From assembly GCA_021234155.1 (NCBI GenBank), contig JAJEKV010000001.1:29652177-29716176 (forward strand): a stretch of DNA of 64,000 nucleotides, in the 5' to 3' direction. A program made the position numbers and the translations under genes. The notes below the pieces were generated by a model. The model worked only from the letters and a program-made list of their open reading frames with translations. It had not been told where the DNA came from and ran no database searches. Source of the stretch: Isoetes taiwanensis (taxonomy: Eukaryota > Streptophyta > Lycopodiopsida > Isoetales > Isoetaceae). Positions 43,606 through 55,379 of the stretch are shown here, in pieces (positions within the stretch are counted from its first letter, which is position 1; every line of letters begins with the position of its first letter).

Positions 43606-45542
43606 TGTTGACCCTAAACCTGGCTTATAGGTCAACCACAAGAATCCAATTCAAGTTTTCACTCAAATTGGGGTTAGGACCTCCAGATCACTTAAGGTGA
43701 TCATTCTATGCAAGAAAATTCCAAAGATAAGTTCAAAAAGTTTGAGTTCTATATCTTTCCCATTTTCAAAAAATGGTACCTTTGCCAAAACAATTGTGGT
43801 GTTGGGATGCAGATCGATTTTTTGAGTCAGATGCTGTAGACTTGGTCAAAAAAGTTGTATGTAACCAACAGTAAAGCCTCTGACCAAGTCAGAGATTTAA
43901 TCTGTGAGTTATTCGAGCTCAAAGTGAGGTCAAATTTTGGTCAATAGAGGTCAAATGTAGAAAACAGTGATCAGGAATTGAGATTTGGAGTTGCCAATCA
44001 CTTTTTTGAGGATTTCCACAGCAGATAGGTTGCAATGATGTTGGGGAAGAGGGGCAAGCAGTCAAATCCTAGTTTGGAGGTGTATAGGTATTTTTTGTGA
44101 CTGGATTTGGCAAAATACAGTCAAAACTGTTCAAACCCGAGAGCAATTTTTTTGAATTTGAGCTACACTTGGTATTTTTGAATGATTCCAACTCCTTTGG
44201 CTTTCTTAACACCCAAGGATAGGTGGCAGACAGGCCAAGGGCGCTAAAAACACTCAGGGATTTTTCTATAGAATTTTTTGTGGCAAGAATTGCTAAGGAA
44301 AATATCAGAGACAAATTCAACAACTTGACAGTCAATTTGGATTGATATGAAGGTAAATATATCAAGATAACAACAGATAAGGATGCTTCATAGCTTCAAG
44401 TACAAGAAAATAATCATCAAAAGTCATAAGGTAATTTCTGAAAGTAATGTCAACTAAATCTTGTAGATCCAGTTGAGGAGAGCTCAAGAACTTCAAGGAT
44501 CGCCCGGATCTTGCTCGGCAATGATCAATGTATGATCTGAATACTTCGGGCCTTGAAAAACTTCATTGGTTGATTCCCCGGTATATAAGTTTGAATTTTA
44601 TGATTAGGCATCTTAGGGCTTAGATTTAGGCTTAATTTGATGCTTAAGAGCGAGGGATCCAGGTTTAGGTAGGTCTTAAGGTTTAAAAACTTCGGTTCCG
44701 CATGATTCGAGCTTGTTTCCAGTTTTAGGTCTCGCTTTCATTTGTATTTTTCAAGAAGATCTCAGCGCTGATCTGGCCACCGTATTTTTCGAAGTATAAA
44801 CCATGAATATTCTGTATTTTGAGTTTTTGAGAAGCTAGACTATGGTTTGGAAGGGTTACCCATAAAAACATTGAAGGAGTGAGCCATTGGAACAAGGGCA
44901 ACCCTAATTTTTGGGGGAATATACCCGATTTTAAGCATTATGAGGGAGAATATTCCACATAACATGGCCCTTTTATAGCACAATGGTGAATAGGTATGGG
45001 GAGGAATTTGCAAGAACATGGCATAGGAAAAAAGGCAAAAGCCATGGGGGAAATGGTGGGAATAAATTATGGAGGAATAAGGATGTATGGGGGAAGAAAA
45101 ATTAGGCAAGATATGATAGGGTATGCAAGAGTGAACAAAGGGAGTATAAACATAGGAAAAAGGCTAGGAAAATTTAAAAGGGCAAGAATAAAAATGAGTG
45201 AGAATGGCTAGGGAATTTCAAAGGGGCAAGAATAAAAATGAGTGAGAATGGCTAGGGAATGGAACCAAATAGCATAGGGTCTTCCAAACTTTGAACTTCC
45301 AATCTTCAAAAAATGCCTTCCAAACTTCTTAACCCAGAATCTTCTAGAGCATATTCTTGACTAAGCACTTTGACCTTGAATAAAATACCTCATGTGAGTT
45401 TTTGATCCTTGAGCACTTGTTGACTTGAAGAATGAACATTGAATGCCAAGAATCTTCCAAACTTTGACCTAGTCTTCTAAAGTAAATTGACCTAGTTTGA
45501 ACATATAGATCTCCATTAGCATGTTGCCCTTTGGGGGCAACA
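43606..45542 (-). repeat. 3' LTR of element C
   Basis: On the minus strand it begins TGTTGCCCCCAAAGGGCAACA and ends AGGGTCAACA, 1937 bp. Both ends match the shorter LTR at 51814-52352. Confidence 0.88.
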
Positions 45543-46298
45543 TCTCGCCAAAACAAAAGAATGGCTGGTCCCCTCAGCCATAAAGGGTCTTCAATCTTGT
45601 ACCAAGGTGCTTGAGTGAGAATCATGGTAGAGAGAGAATGTAATGTGCAAGTGTTAATGGAATAGAAATGAAGGTGGAGGAGTGGGGATGTGAATGGAAT
45701 ATGATAAGTGAAAAAGAGTGAGAGTGAGTGTGAATATGATAGGATAGTGATGGAAATGGAGTGTATGGGGGGGAGGAAAAATGTGAAAATGTTGAGGTCT
45801 CGCCAAAACAAAAGAATGTGTGTCTCCTTAATATCTTCAAGAGCAACTCTGCTAGGATGGTGAAGCTGAATTGCAGAGTGCTTTCTTCCTGGGGAAATGA
45901 ACAACAAGAATAAGAAGTCTAAATGGATGGCAGGGCTACTTATGGCAGATGAATAAAAATGGGAAAAGGGTGCACCTGTCATGGAAACACACAAACTAGT
46001 TAATCTTAATACCTTGCAACTCTGCTATGGTGGTGAAGCTGATTTGCAGAGTGCCTTTATGGGAATGAGAATAGGAGTAAGAAGTCTAGATGAATAACAG
46101 GACCACTTATGGCAGGTGGATGAAGATGGAAAAAAGGGTGCTCCTGCATATGGCACTTGGTAAAGCATTAGTAATCACTATTTTTCTTGAGATCATTCAT
46201 ACTGTCCTCAAGTCAGCCCAACCTACAATCATAAAATTAACCCATTAAAATAACATGCTCAAAGAATTAAATAAATCTAACTATGCTAATTCTACCAT

Positions 46299-46339
<41 letters not shown>

Positions 46340-46341
46340 CT
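45543..46341 (-). repeat. Non-coding region of C with a 160-bp duplication and a poly(T) run
   Basis: GCAACTCTGCTA..GGTGAAGCTGA begins two copies near 45845 and 46017, each running about 150 bp to AAAAGGGTGC-CCTG. The text CTCGCCAAAACAAAAGAATG also occurs twice (45544 and 45802). A run of 33 T fills about 46301-46333. No gene is seen. Confidence 0.65.
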
Positions 46342-47714
46342 CTAATGCAAAAAGAGGGACAAGCATGCATGCTGGTCCCAATACCTCTTCAGATGCAAGA
46401 CATTAATAGGATTTGGTAACAGCATTCCTGAGGCAACTTCTTGTAGCCAATATGAGTTGGTACTGCAGACTTTACGCACCACAAAAGGTCCCTCCCAAAT
46501 ATTATCAAATTTTGCTCTGACGAAGTCTTCTTTTAACTTATTCCACTTGAGGACAAGTTCTCCTTCTCTAAAAGTTCCTTGTATCCTATGTGCAGCTTTA
46601 AAAGCAGCCAGATCTTTGGCCTTTTTCAGCAAATTAGTATTCTCAGCCTCAGGTGTAGCAAGGCATCCAATCTTTCCTGCAAGGCATGTTCAAAAGGTAA
46701 ACACAGTTTATAAGCTAACCTTAGGGAAGGCAACTCAAGTTCCACTGGTAAGACTGCCTCTATGCCATAAACCAAATTGAAGGGTGTATGATTTGTAGCT
46801 GTTTTGATAGTGACTCTATAAGCCCAAAGTGCATCCACTATTTTGACATGCCAATCTCTCTTATTGATCTCAACTGTCTTCTGCAAGATACTTTTCAACA
46901 CTTTGTTAGTGGCTTCACCTTGTCCATTACCTTGGGGATAATATGAGGAGCTCTTGGTATGCTTGCCCTTTAAGATGTCTAACAAGTTAGCAATAACTTC
47001 ATTAACAAAAGGTGTGCCCCTATCAGAATGCAACTAAAAAGGAATACCAAACCTGGAACAAACATACTCATGTAAAAATCTGGCAGTTGTAGCAGCATTA
47101 GCCTGCCTCAAAGGTATAGCTTCTGCCCATTTAGTAAAATAATCTGTGGCCACAATGATATGCTGATGTTGACCTGCAGAAGAAGGATTAATAGGGCCAA
47201 TATAATCTAACCCCCAAATTTGAAAGGGCCCTGGAGATATGATGGGATTAAGGGCAGCTGGAAGTAAAATTCTTTTGCTAAAGATTTGGCATTGATGGCA
47301 AGTCTTTATAATATCATAACAATCTTTAAAAAAAGTAGGCCAATAATGTCCAGACCTGAGAATCTTTTTTGCTGTAGTATCACCAGCAAAATGCCCTCCA
47401 CAAATACCTTTGTGCATTTCCCTGGTGATTAGAGCAGACTCACTTTCATTCACACACCTCAACAAGACTCCATCTCGGTTGACTTTGCACAAAACATTGT
47501 CTATCATCTTGAATTGCCTGCATTTATCCTTGAGTCTCCTTTTTTGGTTTGAAGTGTAACTTGAGGAGATGATTCCATGTTGTAAGAAGCCTCTAATAGG
47601 TTGTTGCCAACCACCATCAACCTGATCTTCTGGAGTTACCTCTACATGAGCTCTGCGCAAGTGAAATGTCGCCAGATCCAACTCATCTCGAGGTGCAATG
47701 TCGTGAGTATCCAA
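46342..47714 (-). pseudogene. pol: Integrase of element C, one stop and one frameshift
   Basis: The minus strand reads an HHCC finger (EMHKGICGGHFAGD..CHQCQIF), first catalytic Asp in IWGLDYIGP, a stop at 47034-47036, then HSDRGTPFVNEV with the second Asp and GNGQGEATNKVLK with the Glu. A frameshift near 46630 precedes the C-terminal EGPFVVRKV..HLKRYW block. The family is Tat/Athila-type Ty3/gypsy, with no chromodomain. Confidence 0.88.
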
Positions 47715-48352
47715 CTCATCCTCATGGTCAAAAAAATATATAAGGCAAATAAAGGCTAGGACTTCGTACCAAATGTAATTCTTTTTACGTAAATATCATA
47801 GCTTTGCAATTTACAAGCCCATCTTTGGATTTTTTGGTTTCTTTGGTTGCTTTACCAAACAAGAGACCCATTGGATTTTGCTTCATGTAGACTTGGACTT
47901 GACTCTTCGAAGCAAGTGTCCTTGCCTATTGATAAGAAACATGAGGGCATGAGGGCAGCAAAGACTTTTCTCTATTCGGTATATCTCTCCTCTAGAGCAG
48001 ACCATTGTTTACTTGCAAATACTATGGTATGCTTATCCCGCAAAATGGCTAATCCTATAGCTTTTTAGTAACTTGATAATATAAACTTCAAATGGCATAT
48101 TCAAATCTGGTTTTCTCAAGAGTGTGGCTTCACATATGGATAGAATAAGAAAGTCAAAAGCCTCTTGGCATTCTCAAGTCCATGTGATAGGTATATGCTT
48201 ACTTTCGGACTTAGAGAACTTACCTACCCTTGTCAATCTAGAGATGGGGCTTAAAATATGGGCAAAATTAGGAATATACATCCTAAGAAAACTTGTCATA
48301 CCAACAAAACTTTTGACCTGTTTTAGATTCTTGGGCGGTGCTAATTTTTGAG
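47715..48352 (-). pseudogene. RNase H and connection remnant of element C
   Basis: It is heavily broken. One frame shows SKQWSALEERYTE and a C-terminal WACKLQSYDI, as expected where the Ty3 RNase H follows RT. No continuous domain remains. Confidence 0.45.
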
Positions 48353-49152
48353 AGCTTCAATCTTGTCTTGAGCAACTTGAATGCCTTGGCTGGATACTTC
48401 ATGCCCTAAGAGTTGTCCTTTTTGATGCAAAAAAAATGCATTTCTTTGGATTTAGATTGACTCGAACTCCCGCACAAAGAACAAATTTTTGCAAGTAACT
48501 CCACATGATTAGATGGATGAGAGCCTAAGCAAAGGTCATCTAAATACACCCTGAACTCATCAGCAGACATGGATTTGAAAATAACATCCATTGCTCTTTG
48601 GAAGGTGGCTGGAGCATTCATCAAACCAAAAGGCATTCTTTTCATAGCATATGTACCCCTGGGGGAGTGATAAAAGAAGTTTTTGGTTGGTCTTCTTCTT
48701 TGATGCTGATCCGGTTGAATCCTCGAGAATCCATCCAAAAATGAATACACTTCTTTACACCTTTACAAAGACATATAAGATCTCTTCTAAAAAGGCAAAG
48801 GGTAATAATCCTTGATGGTGGCTTTGTTGAGATCTCGATAATCAATGCAAATTCTTAAAGCACCACTTTTCTTCTCTACTGGGGAACAATGCAAGATACC
48901 CATTCGGATTAATGATTTCAATAATCACACTGCATCTAACATCTTGTTCAATTCATCCTTTATTAGCCCCATAAGGGAAGCATTAATCCTCCTTAATTTT
49001 TGAAAAACAGGTTTACAACCTTCCTTGATTTTAATTTCAAATTGGCATACCTCAGTTTTGATACCTGATAGTTCACGAATAGTCCCAAGCAAATACATCT
49101 TTTCTTTCTTCAAAAACATTTGTATGCTCTCCCTGTTTTGATATTCAATCAA
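48353..49152 (-). pseudogene. pol: Reverse transcriptase of element C, degenerate
   Basis: The minus-strand pieces include EVCQFEIKIKEGCKPVFQKL (49152-48925) and MPFGLMNAPATFQRAMDVIF with the catalytic VYLDDLCLGS (48750-48406). They are closely similar to RT of D, with frameshifts between. Confidence 0.85.
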
Positions 49153-49319
49153 ATCTCCAACAAACAGAGTTCTAGGTGTACCATTTTTTTGTGATCACAA
49201 TCTCTTGATCTCCTTCTTTTTCGATGCATCAATGGTCAAAATAGGACAGAGTGCTTTTACTTCATTGTCATCAAGGTCATCTTCAGGAATAGCTCCCTCA
49301 GTCAAATGTGACATGAGAG

Positions 49320-49710
49320 TTTCCCTACGGGGGCATCAGCCTCAAAATTCTTTTCTCTTGGGATATGAGTGATCCTCCATGAAGCAAAACTTGAGAGCAC
49401 TCCCATTGCCTGATTCTTCAAAAGCTCCATATCTGCATTTTTTTTTGTTTGATAATATCCACGAAACTTATGCGCAAATTAATTGTGAATCACCATAAAT
49501 ATGGATATTGGCAATATCCATAGCTTTGGCTTCTTGAAGACCTGCAATCAAAGCTTTATATTCTGCCATATTAGAAGTGACTTGAGGAAAAATTCTCCCT
49601 ACCTTAGCTAAGAGTTTATGAGAAGAATCTTTCAAAATAGCAGCAGATGATGCAACATTTAGTTTTTTAGAGATACCTCCATCAAACCATAGAAAATCTG
49701 TTGGTCCTTG
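49320..49710 (-). pseudogene. RNase H domain of element C, between protease and RT
   Basis: The minus strand reads LWFDGGISKK, SNMAEYKALIAGLQEAKAMD, IHIYGDSQL and, after a frameshift, HIPREKNFEADA. All four acidic catalytic positions of RNase HI are present, including the Asp of GDSQ that D has lost. The same place in the gene order as in D shows this is a family trait and not a rearrangement of one copy. Confidence 0.8.
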
Positions 49711-49816
49711 TTTGCTGGGAAGTGCACACTCCATAATAAGGGGAACCATTTCATGTTTTCTTGGTTTGGTGTTTTTTAACCTGTAAGATCCCAAAGGCTC
49801 CTCAATTAGCATTTCT

Positions 49817-50257
49817 TTAATAAAGTTTTACCTCTTCTTTGGGGTCATAGGAGCCTTCTTGGTTGTAAATAGTAGCAGTTTGGGAGCCATTGGAGATGGT
49901 ACATCTCCCTTGAGACCAGACTGGCCTAGCATCCACAGTAGCTAGCCATCTCCTCCCTAAAAGTAGGTCATAGATATCAGATTCATCTCCTATATCTTCA
50001 AAAGCCACCACAATAAAGTTAGCATTTCTACAGTTATGCCCTTCATTATGAGGCACTTTAGTCACCACACCAATAGGAGAAATTTTAGCATTATAAAAGA
50101 TCTTAGTAATATGGAAGCTCTCTTGTCCACCTCGAAACCACACTTCTTCATAATGTGATATGGCATGATGTTTAGGGAGATCCCCATCAAGTAATACATT
50201 GAAAAGGTAAAACCTCCTAGAGCGGTGAACATGTAAATGCTCCGGGGTCTTCTTCAT
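49817..50257 (-). pseudogene. Protease region of element C
   Basis: It aligns with D protease over FYNAKISPIGVVTKV, NFIVVAFEDIGDESDIYDLL and GRRWLATVDARPVWSQGRC. The active-site DGGS of D reads DGD here. Confidence 0.8.
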
Positions 50258-50599
50258 TACGTGCTAGAATAAGATCGGTGGCATCGAGTGAAGTTTATAC
50301 AAGCATTTAATTGTTCACCACTAGTTTCTTTGAAGCACTCTTTTTTCGTAGGCTGGTGCAATCTTTAACAATGTGAAAAGATCCACACTCACCTTAGAGT
50401 TTTTGAGCAAGATATCCACTTCATCAAGGTCTTGGTCTTTCTTACCAAATTTTTTTTTGTGGAGGTGGAGCTATCACTTGAGCAGGTATTTCCATTGTAG
50501 GTGAGGGAGACCTAGTTGTGGGATGCCTACTCGATTCAAGCATGTGTATTGACTTCATTCATTCTTGGTTTGCACTACCATAACTTCTTGGTCTTGGGA

Positions 50600-51777
50600 G
50601 CTTCAGAGTCTTTGAATAAACCTTATTGAAGTACTTGGTTCAATAAACCTCCACGAAGGTTTAGGCTCGACCTTTTTCTTGTTCTGCTTGGCAAAGTATT
50701 CTTTAACAAACACATTTAACATCAAGATGACCAACTTCTTTTTGCGGAAAGAACAAAGCGGGACATTCTTTTCCAAAGTGGCCTTTCCTATTACATTTAG
50801 GACACACTTGCCAATAGCAAATTTCTGATGGATGAGTATTCCTATTGCAATGGACACATTCAGGGTAAGTTTTACTGTTCTTGCAGTTTTGAGCTCAACT
50901 AGTTGTTTGGTTAACTCTGCTAAAAGCCTCAAGAACCTTAGATAGGTCCGATTTAACCTCTGCAACTTGAGAACTAGCTTCCTCCTCCTTAGATTTCTTC
51001 TTTTCTTTTGTATGGCATACACTTTGGAATGGAAGGGTGATGGTCATAATGTGCATCAAGTAGCATCGAGGGGTAAAAAGGATCATGGCCATGGTGGGAG
51101 ATATGGTGCTTATCGGGCAAGGTAGAGAGCATTTGAGTCGGATCGATAGTTTTGGCAAAGACTTTGTAATTGGAATCATATCCTTCAAAGACTTGGATCT
51201 TAAGCAATTTTCTTTGGATATCCGGTCTTCTTTCCGGACCATTGATGAAAGCGATTACTAAAAAAGTGTGGGAATTGTGACTGTGCTCTTTGACACCTGC
51301 TCATAAATGTGCTAAATCTTTCTTAAATCTTGATTCACACTCTCCCTCGCATGTATAGAAAAGCTTTGCAATTCATTAACCAAATCTTTGGGAGCAGACT
51401 AACTTACCAAACCTGTCCGTAAATTTCTTAACGAGTTCATCCCATGAGGTGGTACCCATTAACTTCTCATAAGTTAACCAAGCATCACTTCACTCTCATC
51501 TTTGAAACATTTTTCAAATTTCAAAGCTTGCACCCTTTCTTGAAACCATAATCCTTGTAATAGTCTTCAAATATTCTCAAAAATGGTTAGCACTCATCTT
51601 TGGAATCAAAGGTAGGCAAAGGAACAGGGACATTCAACTCAAACTGGTATGGCATGTTCTGGAGTAAGCTAGTTGAGAAAATTGAAGGCAATGGCCTTTC
51701 TCTGCAATGATCTGATACATCAACATCTTCCAATGGTTCTGATTCTGCTGGAAATTTTTGCTTTGGAGCCATGAGTT
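50600..51777 (-). pseudogene. gag: gag of element C, degenerate
   Basis: It begins MAPKQKFPAESEPLEDVDVS and matches gag of D, including MPYQFELNVPVPLPTFDS and, further on, zinc-knuckle remnants near 50700-50870. Several frameshifts break it. Confidence 0.82.
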
Positions 51778-51792
51778 CTGAGATCCAGGAAG

Positions 51793-51810
51793 ATCTCGGT
51801 AGGACCTCCA
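51793..51810 (-). promoter_or_regulatory. Primer binding site of element C, probably tRNA-Gln
   Basis: On the minus strand TGGAGGTCCTACCGAGAT lies three bases after the 5' LTR, identical to D. Confidence 0.65.
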
Positions 51811-51813
51811 AAA

Positions 51814-52352
51814 TGTTGACCCTAAACCTGGCTTATAGGTCAACCACAAGAATCCAATTCAAGTTTTCACTCAAATTGGGGTTAGGACCTCCAGATCACT
51901 TAAGGTGATCAGTCTATACAAGAAAATTCCAAAGATAAGTTCAAAAAGTTTGAGTTCTATACCTTTCCCATTTTCAAAAAATGGTACCTTTGCCAAAACA
52001 ATTGTGGTGTTGGGATGCAGATCGATTTTTTGAGTCAGATGCTGTAGATTTGGTCAAAAAAGTTGTATGTAACCAACAGTAAAGCCTCTGACCAAGTCAG
52101 AGATTTAATCTGTGAGTTATTTGAGCTCAAAGTGAGGTCAAATTTTGGTCAATAGAGGTCAAATGTAGAAAACAGTGATCAGGAATTGAGATTTGGATCA
52201 GCACTTGTTGACTTCAAGAATGAACACCCTTTGACCTCCATATCAATGTTGAATGCCAAGAATCTTCCAAACTTTGACCTAGTCTTCTAAAGTAAATTGA
52301 CCTAGTTTGAACATATAGATCTCCATTAGCATGTTGCCCTTTGGGGGCAACA
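51814..52352 (-). repeat. 5' LTR of element C, internally deleted
   Basis: Both ends are identical in type to the 3' LTR, but it is only 539 bp. About 1.4 kb is missing between TTGAGATTTGGA and TCAGCACTTGTTGAC. As LTRs are equal at insertion, the deletion came later. Confidence 0.85.
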
Positions 52353-53372
52353 GTCCCCTATCCGACCAGGAGGAGGAGCACCAGGAGGAGCACCAGGGAG
52401 ACGAGCAGTAGCAGCAGCAGCAGCAGCAGACCCAGCCCCAGCAGCAGTCGCCCCCTTCTTCAAGCAAGAAGAAGGGGAAGGAGAAGATGACGGAGTGGCC
52501 AGAAGAGAAGGCTGCTCGGAAGAAGAGGGAGCGGGAGGAAGAAGAAAGGAGGCAGAGGAAGCAGTCGCGGAGGGATCGTCCAAGGGGGACGGTCCATATT
52601 GAAGAACCTCGCCCACGGGAGGAGGAGGAACGGCACGAGGAAGTGAAAGAGGAGGAAGTCGGGCAGTCAGATGAGTCCGAAGGCGACGTTGGGGGTTCAT
52701 CCGACCCCAATGCTCGTCCACCCTACCCGAAGTGGCCCAGGCCACCGAAGGGTAGTCAAGAAGCAAAAGGTGGGCGAGTGGGAATTCACCCTCAAGCAGG
52801 ATCGTGAATTCCAGTGCCGCAAGAAGGTATACCAGGAGTACCTCTGTCGCTGGAAGAGGTACAATGACCGGTATTGCCAGCAGAACGTACAGAAGTACGT
52901 CAAGGGTGGGTGCCCAAAGAATCAGCCAAAGCCGCCACCCCCAAGACCGGAGCCACCGAAGAAGGTCCACCATGGACCTAATTCCCGGCACGCCCGAGTC
53001 TTTCGGGAGATTGGGCACTTCCAGCAGTGTACTAATCTCCTGATCCGGAAGGCGCCGTTCGAGCAGCTCCTCCGAGAAATCATGCAGGAGTTCAGGACGG
53101 ACTATAGGGTCACAACCCTGATGGTCCGGGCCCTGCAGGAGGCAGCTGAAGCAGAGCTGATTCAGCTCTTCGAAGAAGGAAATTTGTGCGCAATCCACGC
53201 CATGTGGGTGACGGTGATGCCCAAGGACCTGCATTTGGCGAGGAGGATCCGGAAGGAGAGGCCATATAGACCTCAAATTTTGTTTGAACTATGTAAATAT
53301 AAGTTTTTCCTATGTTTTACTGTTATCTATAAAATCTTATTCTCTGTAAAATTGATCTCTTTATTCATATGA
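52353..53372 (+). pseudogene. H3-like ORF1 of element B, middle and histone-fold part
   Basis: It continues after the TSD of C. A poly-Gln stretch with one TAG (52409) comes first, then a Lys/Glu/Arg-rich segment (EEKAARKKREREEEERRQRK). A frameshift near 52755 leads to [20 protein letters not shown] and a [11 protein letters not shown] linker. The histone fold is 52998-53264, exactly 89 residues as in A. Hand counting gives about 55 identities with plant H3, including [27 protein letters not shown] and LARRI. The H3 KR after IHA is MW. The stop present in A after ERP is lost and the frame runs on to 53370. The fold itself has no stop or shift, although pol of the same copy is broken. Confidence 0.9.
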
Positions 53373-53594
53373 TAGTATGTTAGTATAAACTAAAATAGAC
53401 TAGAATTCTCTGTACTAAATTGAAATGCTTATAATGTGTAATTAGCATAAAATCTTAGCATAAGAAATAAAAAATTGGCCAAAATCAACCAACCCAGGTC
53501 GATTCGCGCCAAACGCGTCTGCGTCGCTAACGCAGAGCCCTTTCGCGCGAATGGACCCGAGTCCCTTGATTTTTGTCAAAATTGATCCCAGGCA
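53353..53594 (+). repeat. Spacer of B with a 51-bp inverted repeat (53502-53552)
   Basis: The arms ATTCGCGC and GCGCGAAT enclose a second hairpin, CTGCGTCGCTAACGCAG. Sequence differs from the 65-bp hairpins of A, but the position after the H3-like ORF and the nested design are alike. The deletion that removed ORF2 to gag ends at about 53590. Confidence 0.55.
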
Positions 53595-55379
53595 GCGTTG
53601 GCAGAACTTACAGACTGGGAATCACCGACCGAAGGAGATGATAAAGAGGACGACCAGCAGGAAGCCCAAGATTTCATAGAAGGTGAGTGCAAAATCTGCG
53701 TAGCTATTGAGTCAGGGGATGTTGAGAACCAATCCACAGTCATCTCAACGGAAGGAATCATAGATAGCAGTCCATACCTAGTCTTGATAGATACAGGTAG
53801 CTCCCATAACTTTGCCTCTCCTAGGTTTGTTGCCCTAATGAAGAGTAAGGTCTTGAAGTCAAAGCCAAGGCCAGTTAGCATGGCAAGCAGTGCTATTCGG
53901 CACACTAAGGGGAGAAGGATCATGTTTGACATAGATCTTAGTGGAAACAAGTGGCCGATGGGGGCGTAGGTCATGGATATTGGAAAGTACGATCTTATAG
54001 TAGGAATGGAGTTCCTGAAGCCAGCTAAAGCCATGATAGATTGCGAGCGCAACGAAATCTCCATGACGGCGCCGGACAGCAACCGATTCTTAGTAAAAGG
54101 TAAGAAGGTAGCTTTTCCTATGCAATGCATTTCTATGAAGCAGCTAAGAAAAAGTATAGTAAGAAACAAGGTGGATTATATTTTGATGGTAGAGGCAATT
54201 GAACCAACTAAAGAGAAGGGAAGTGACCTAAGTGGGAATCAGTTGCCCAAGCTGATAGCAAGGCTCATTAGGGAGTTCAATGATGTATTTTCGGATCAAA
54301 TCCGTCAGCTACCATCTTATAGGGGTGTAGAGTGTGAAATCACATTAGCTCCAGATGCTAAGCCTACCAGCAAGGCACCCTACAGAATGAGCACCCCAGA
54401 GTTGATAGAGCTCAAGAAGCAGCTGCAGGAATTGCTTGATCTTGGATTCATAAGAGCAAGTGTGTCTCCCTTTGGAGCACCCATACTCTTCGTCAAGAAG
54501 AAAGATGGGAGTCTAATAATGTGTATAGATTATCGCCAGCTTAACAAGCAGACGATAACGAATAAATATGCTCTGCCAAGGGCAGATGATTTGATGGATC
54601 AGCTCCAAGGAGCAAAAGTTTTCTCTAAGATTGACTTAAGGTCAAGGATAAAGGAAGAAGATATCCATAAGACCACCTTCAGAACGCGGTACGGGCACTT
54701 CGAATTCACGGTAATGCCTTTTGGCTTATCGAATGCCCCGGCAACATTCATGCGTCTTATGAATGACATCTTCAGGGAGTTCTTATACGAGTTTGTCATT
54801 GTATTCTTCGACGACATCTTAGGCTACAACAAGTCCATTGAAGAACATTGTCAACATTTGAGAAGAGTGTTGGAAAAGTTAAGGCGGCATCGGTTGTATG
54901 GGAAGCTCTCCAAATGCCACTTTGCAACATGTCGAGTGGAGTATTTGGGGCACGTGGTAACTGGTAACAGCTGAAGGGATTTCTACAGATCCGTCAAAGA
55001 TTGAAGCAATAGTTGATTGGCCAGCTCCAACGAATGTGGCAGAAGTGAGAAGTTTTCTCGGCCTGGCAGGATATTATAGGAAGTTCGTAAAGGACTTCGC
55101 TAGGTGGGCGTCCCCCTTATCGGACCTCACCAAGAGCAAGAAGATAAAGGATTGGGCAAAGCTTTGGCTTGAGAATGTCCAAGCCTCCTTTGAAAAGCTC
55201 AAAGAGGCTCTAACGACAGCTCCAGTCCTCGTCCTTCCAGATCCGAGCAAAGATAAGCTAGTAGCCACGGATGCGAGCAAGATAGCAACAGGTGCAGTTT
55301 TGATGCAAGAAGGAAGGGTAGTCGCCTACGACTCGAAGAAGATGAGCGACGCGGAGCAACGCTACTCAACCCATGATCA
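53595..55379 (+). pseudogene. pol: pol of element B, part 1 (protease, RT, start of RNase H)
   Basis: It starts inside the end of gag (AELTDWESPTEGD, matching AELGDWDTLSDDD of A). Protease VLIDTGSSHNF is followed by a TAG at 53967. RT keeps [10 protein letters not shown] and FFDDILGYN but has lost five codons (GYHHI) after KIDLRS. A short duplication at about 54960 shifts the frame. RNase H reads [14 protein letters not shown] and stops at HDH, where the LINE piece begins. Confidence 0.9.

Larger units (their letters stand above)
43606..52352 (-). mobile_element. Element C: Tat-like Ty3/gypsy retrotransposon inserted in the H3-like gene of B
   Basis: It is bounded by TSD GTCCC. On the minus strand the order is 5' LTR (52352-51814), primer site, gag, protease, RNase H, RT, RNase H remnant, integrase, 3' LTR (45542-43606). 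Every coding part is frameshifted or stopped. No clear polypurine tract abuts the 3' LTR; the nearest minus-strand purine run, TGAGGGGA, is about 30 bp away. Confidence 0.92.

Noticed and set aside
46301-46333. Poly(T) run as the tail of a retroposed LINE or SINE
   Set aside because: No element or target duplication flanks it, and it is consistent with a simple repeat inside C.
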